Assembly: GCA_035946735.1 (NCBI GenBank)
Contig: DASYYZ010000006.1
Location: forward strand, 10,244 to 74,243
Direction: 5' to 3'
DNA: 64,000 nt
Source of the DNA: Gp13-AA77 sp035946735
GTDB lineage: Bacteria; Acidobacteriota; Terriglobia; UBA7540
Shown: positions 62,720 to 64,000 of the stretch, one piece after another
Position numbering within the stretch: the first letter of the stretch is position 1
Layout of the letters: every line of letters begins with the position of its first letter
Notes under the pieces: generated by a model
What the model was told of the DNA's origin: nothing
The model's database searches: none
The model's input: the letters and a program-made list of their open reading frames with translations, nothing else
Program-made: the position numbers and the translations under genes

Positions 62720-63964
62720 TTGTGGCAGAATGATTCGGTGGTGTACTATCCGCCGAGGCCGGGGTTTATTTTGGCGGCACTGATTGCCCTCGTAATCAAT
62801 GCAGCAGCACGGCGGCAGGGTCACGCCATTGAGTCACAAGACCAGCAAGCGTCGTCAACTGACCCCGCCCGGCTTGCCGCCGAGGCTCAGTCCGCCTTGC
62901 GCAACGGCAACAATGCCGGTGCGATTCCCCCGCTTGAGAAGCTGGCGAAACTGCAGCCCACCGTGGCGGAGGTCCACGCCAATCTCGCGACGGCGTACTA
63001 TTTCTCGGGCCGGTATGCCGACGCCACTCTCGAATACCGGCAGGCGCTGAAACTGAAGCCGGCCCTTGCCAATGCCCACTATTTCCTGGGTGCGAGCCTG
63101 GCCGAAGACGGGGAATGCCGCGCCGCGCTTCCGTATCTCGAAAAGGACCTACCGCGGGTTACCGATCCAGGCTTGAAGCACACCCTGGGCGTCGACGCCA
63201 TCCGATGTGACTTGGCGCTTGGCCAGTCCGACAAAGCCGTAGACCTCGCGCGCACCCTTGGCCGTTCCTACGGGGATGATCCTGAATTGCTCTATCTCGC
63301 CAGCCACCTCTATTCGGGGCTGGCCTCGCAAGCCGCCGAGTCGCTGCTCCAAACCGCTCCGGGCTCGTATCAGGCGCACGAGATGAGCGCTGAAGTGCTG
63401 GCGATGCAGGGCAAACCCACTGAGGCGCTGGACGAATACCGCAAGGCGCTTTCTCTCAATCCGCACCTGCCTGGAGCGCACTACCAGATGGGCCGGCTGC
63501 TGCTCGAGAGTTCGCAGGATGGCTCTAGGCTCGACGAGGCGCGGAGCGAGTTTACTGAGGAGCTGAAGATCGACTCCGGCAACGCGCCCGCGGAATACGA
63601 GCTTGGGGACATGGCCCTGCAGGCGCGGCAGTGGGACGACGCTATCCAGCATTTCCGCCGCGCGTCCGCGATCGATCCGGGCTTCGCCGAAGCGCGCGTC
63701 GGCCTCGGCAAGGCCCTGGTGTCTGCGGGGCGGCCGCAGGAAGCCGTGGCTCCGCTCGAGCAAGCTGTCAAGCTGCAACCCGGCAATCCCAACGCGCATT
63801 ATCAGCTATCCTTTGCCTACCGCCGCTTGGGTCGCGAAGCAGAGGCCGAAAAGGAACTGGCTGCTTACCGCGACGCACACGACCGGTATGCGAACGCGAG
63901 CCAGGCCGTGCGGAAGGGAATTGTAGGAGACATCAGCCAGCAGAGTGAGACGCCGCCGCAGTAA
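62720..63964 (+). CDS. TPR-repeat protein
   Basis: 414 residues from TTG 62720; GTG 62738 or 62741 are alternatives. A short N-terminal hydrophobic anchor (GFILAALIALVINAAA) precedes about eight TPR units (AGAIPPLEKLAKLQPTVAEV, ADATLEYRQALKLKPALANA, PQEAVAPLEQAVKLQPGNPN). It follows the malectin regulator after 32 bases, so both may be one transcript. Likely periplasmic scaffold. Confidence 0.8.
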   Translation: MWQNDSVVYYPPRPGFILAALIALVINAAARRQGHAIESQDQQASSTDPARLAAEAQSALRNGNNAGAIPPLEKLAKLQPTVAEVHANLATAYYFSGRYADATLEYRQALKLKPALANAHYFLGASLAEDGECRAALPYLEKDLPRVTDPGLKHTLGVDAIRCDLALGQSDKAVDLARTLGRSYGDDPELLYLASHLYSGLASQAAESLLQTAPGSYQAHEMSAEVLAMQGKPTEALDEYRKALSLNPHLPGAHYQMGRLLLESSQDGSRLDEARSEFTEELKIDSGNAPAEYELGDMALQARQWDDAIQHFRRASAIDPGFAEARVGLGKALVSAGRPQEAVAPLEQAVKLQPGNPNAHYQLSFAYRRLGREAEAEKELAAYRDAHDRYANASQAVRKGIVGDISQQSETPPQ

Positions 63965-64000
63965 GCAGGAAATGAGAATGAGGATCTATTCAGCGTGAGA

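Noticed and set aside
1..64000. CRISPR arrays, tRNA and rRNA genes
   Set aside because: None found by eye on either strand. No regularly spaced identical repeats and no cloverleaf-like sequence outside coding regions was noticed.

Overview
The window looks like a chromosomal segment of an Acidobacteriota bacterium (inference, no marker rRNA present). The reasons are two very large Oar-like TonB-dependent receptors with N-terminal carboxypeptidase-regulatory-like domains, a winged-helix/TolB-like/TPR membrane regulator, small CxxC proteins of an acidobacterial type, DUF3147 proteins, high GC, and a complete Gram-negative lipid A/heptose core pathway. No rRNA, tRNA or CRISPR array was seen.

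Left part (1-14.2 kb): the tail of an AMP-forming acyl ligase with an acyl carrier protein, a cupin, a small Cys-rich protein, a three-hairpin repeat, a 1046-residue TonB-dependent receptor and a secreted metallophosphoesterase. A tight LPS-core operon follows: Nudix hydrolase, waaA, lpxK, waaF, rfaE1, rfaE2, waaC, a membrane methyltransferase-like protein and a DUF3108 protein. Several of these genes overlap by a few bases. The operon runs convergently into comEC, whose C-terminal hydrolase-like domain has lost its metal ligands.

Middle-left (17-26 kb): a membrane Ser/Thr kinase, an RlmD-type rRNA methyltransferase and, on the same strand, four unusual genes: a possible primase-like protein, a Mom-like GNAT protein, a membrane-anchored unknown and a helical unknown. 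The promoter side of these four genes has been hit by a MITE with 8-bp target duplications. Next to it lie a broken glycoside-hydrolase tail and an IS110 element with a non-coding flank where a bridge RNA would be expected. This accessory patch is the best candidate for an undescribed system, possibly DNA modification or anti-restriction, but that function is inferred only.

Middle (26-44 kb): a large winged-helix/TPR regulator, DUF1385-prfA, and an IS701-family element with exact 18-bp terminal repeats and CTAA duplications. That element carries a passenger gene broken by an amber codon and lies just upstream of an aminotransferase. Then come an HtrA protease, a peptidoglycan-binding protein, an overlapping histidine kinase/response regulator pair, an orphan small transcript with a near-ideal Shine-Dalgarno and a terminator, fused aroD-aroE, and trpE, followed by a glycoside-hydrolase remnant.

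Right part (44-64 kb): a PLP decarboxylase, a secreted protein with a PEP-CTERM-like tail, a trehalose-6-phosphate synthase fused to a membrane sensor-like module, an OmpA protein with a long Ala/Gln coiled coil, small proteins, Ku (DNA end joining), two DUF3147 proteins, a methyltransferase, two TPR proteins, a second giant TonB-dependent receptor with a clear terminator, and, divergent from it, a membrane regulator carrying two malectin domains.
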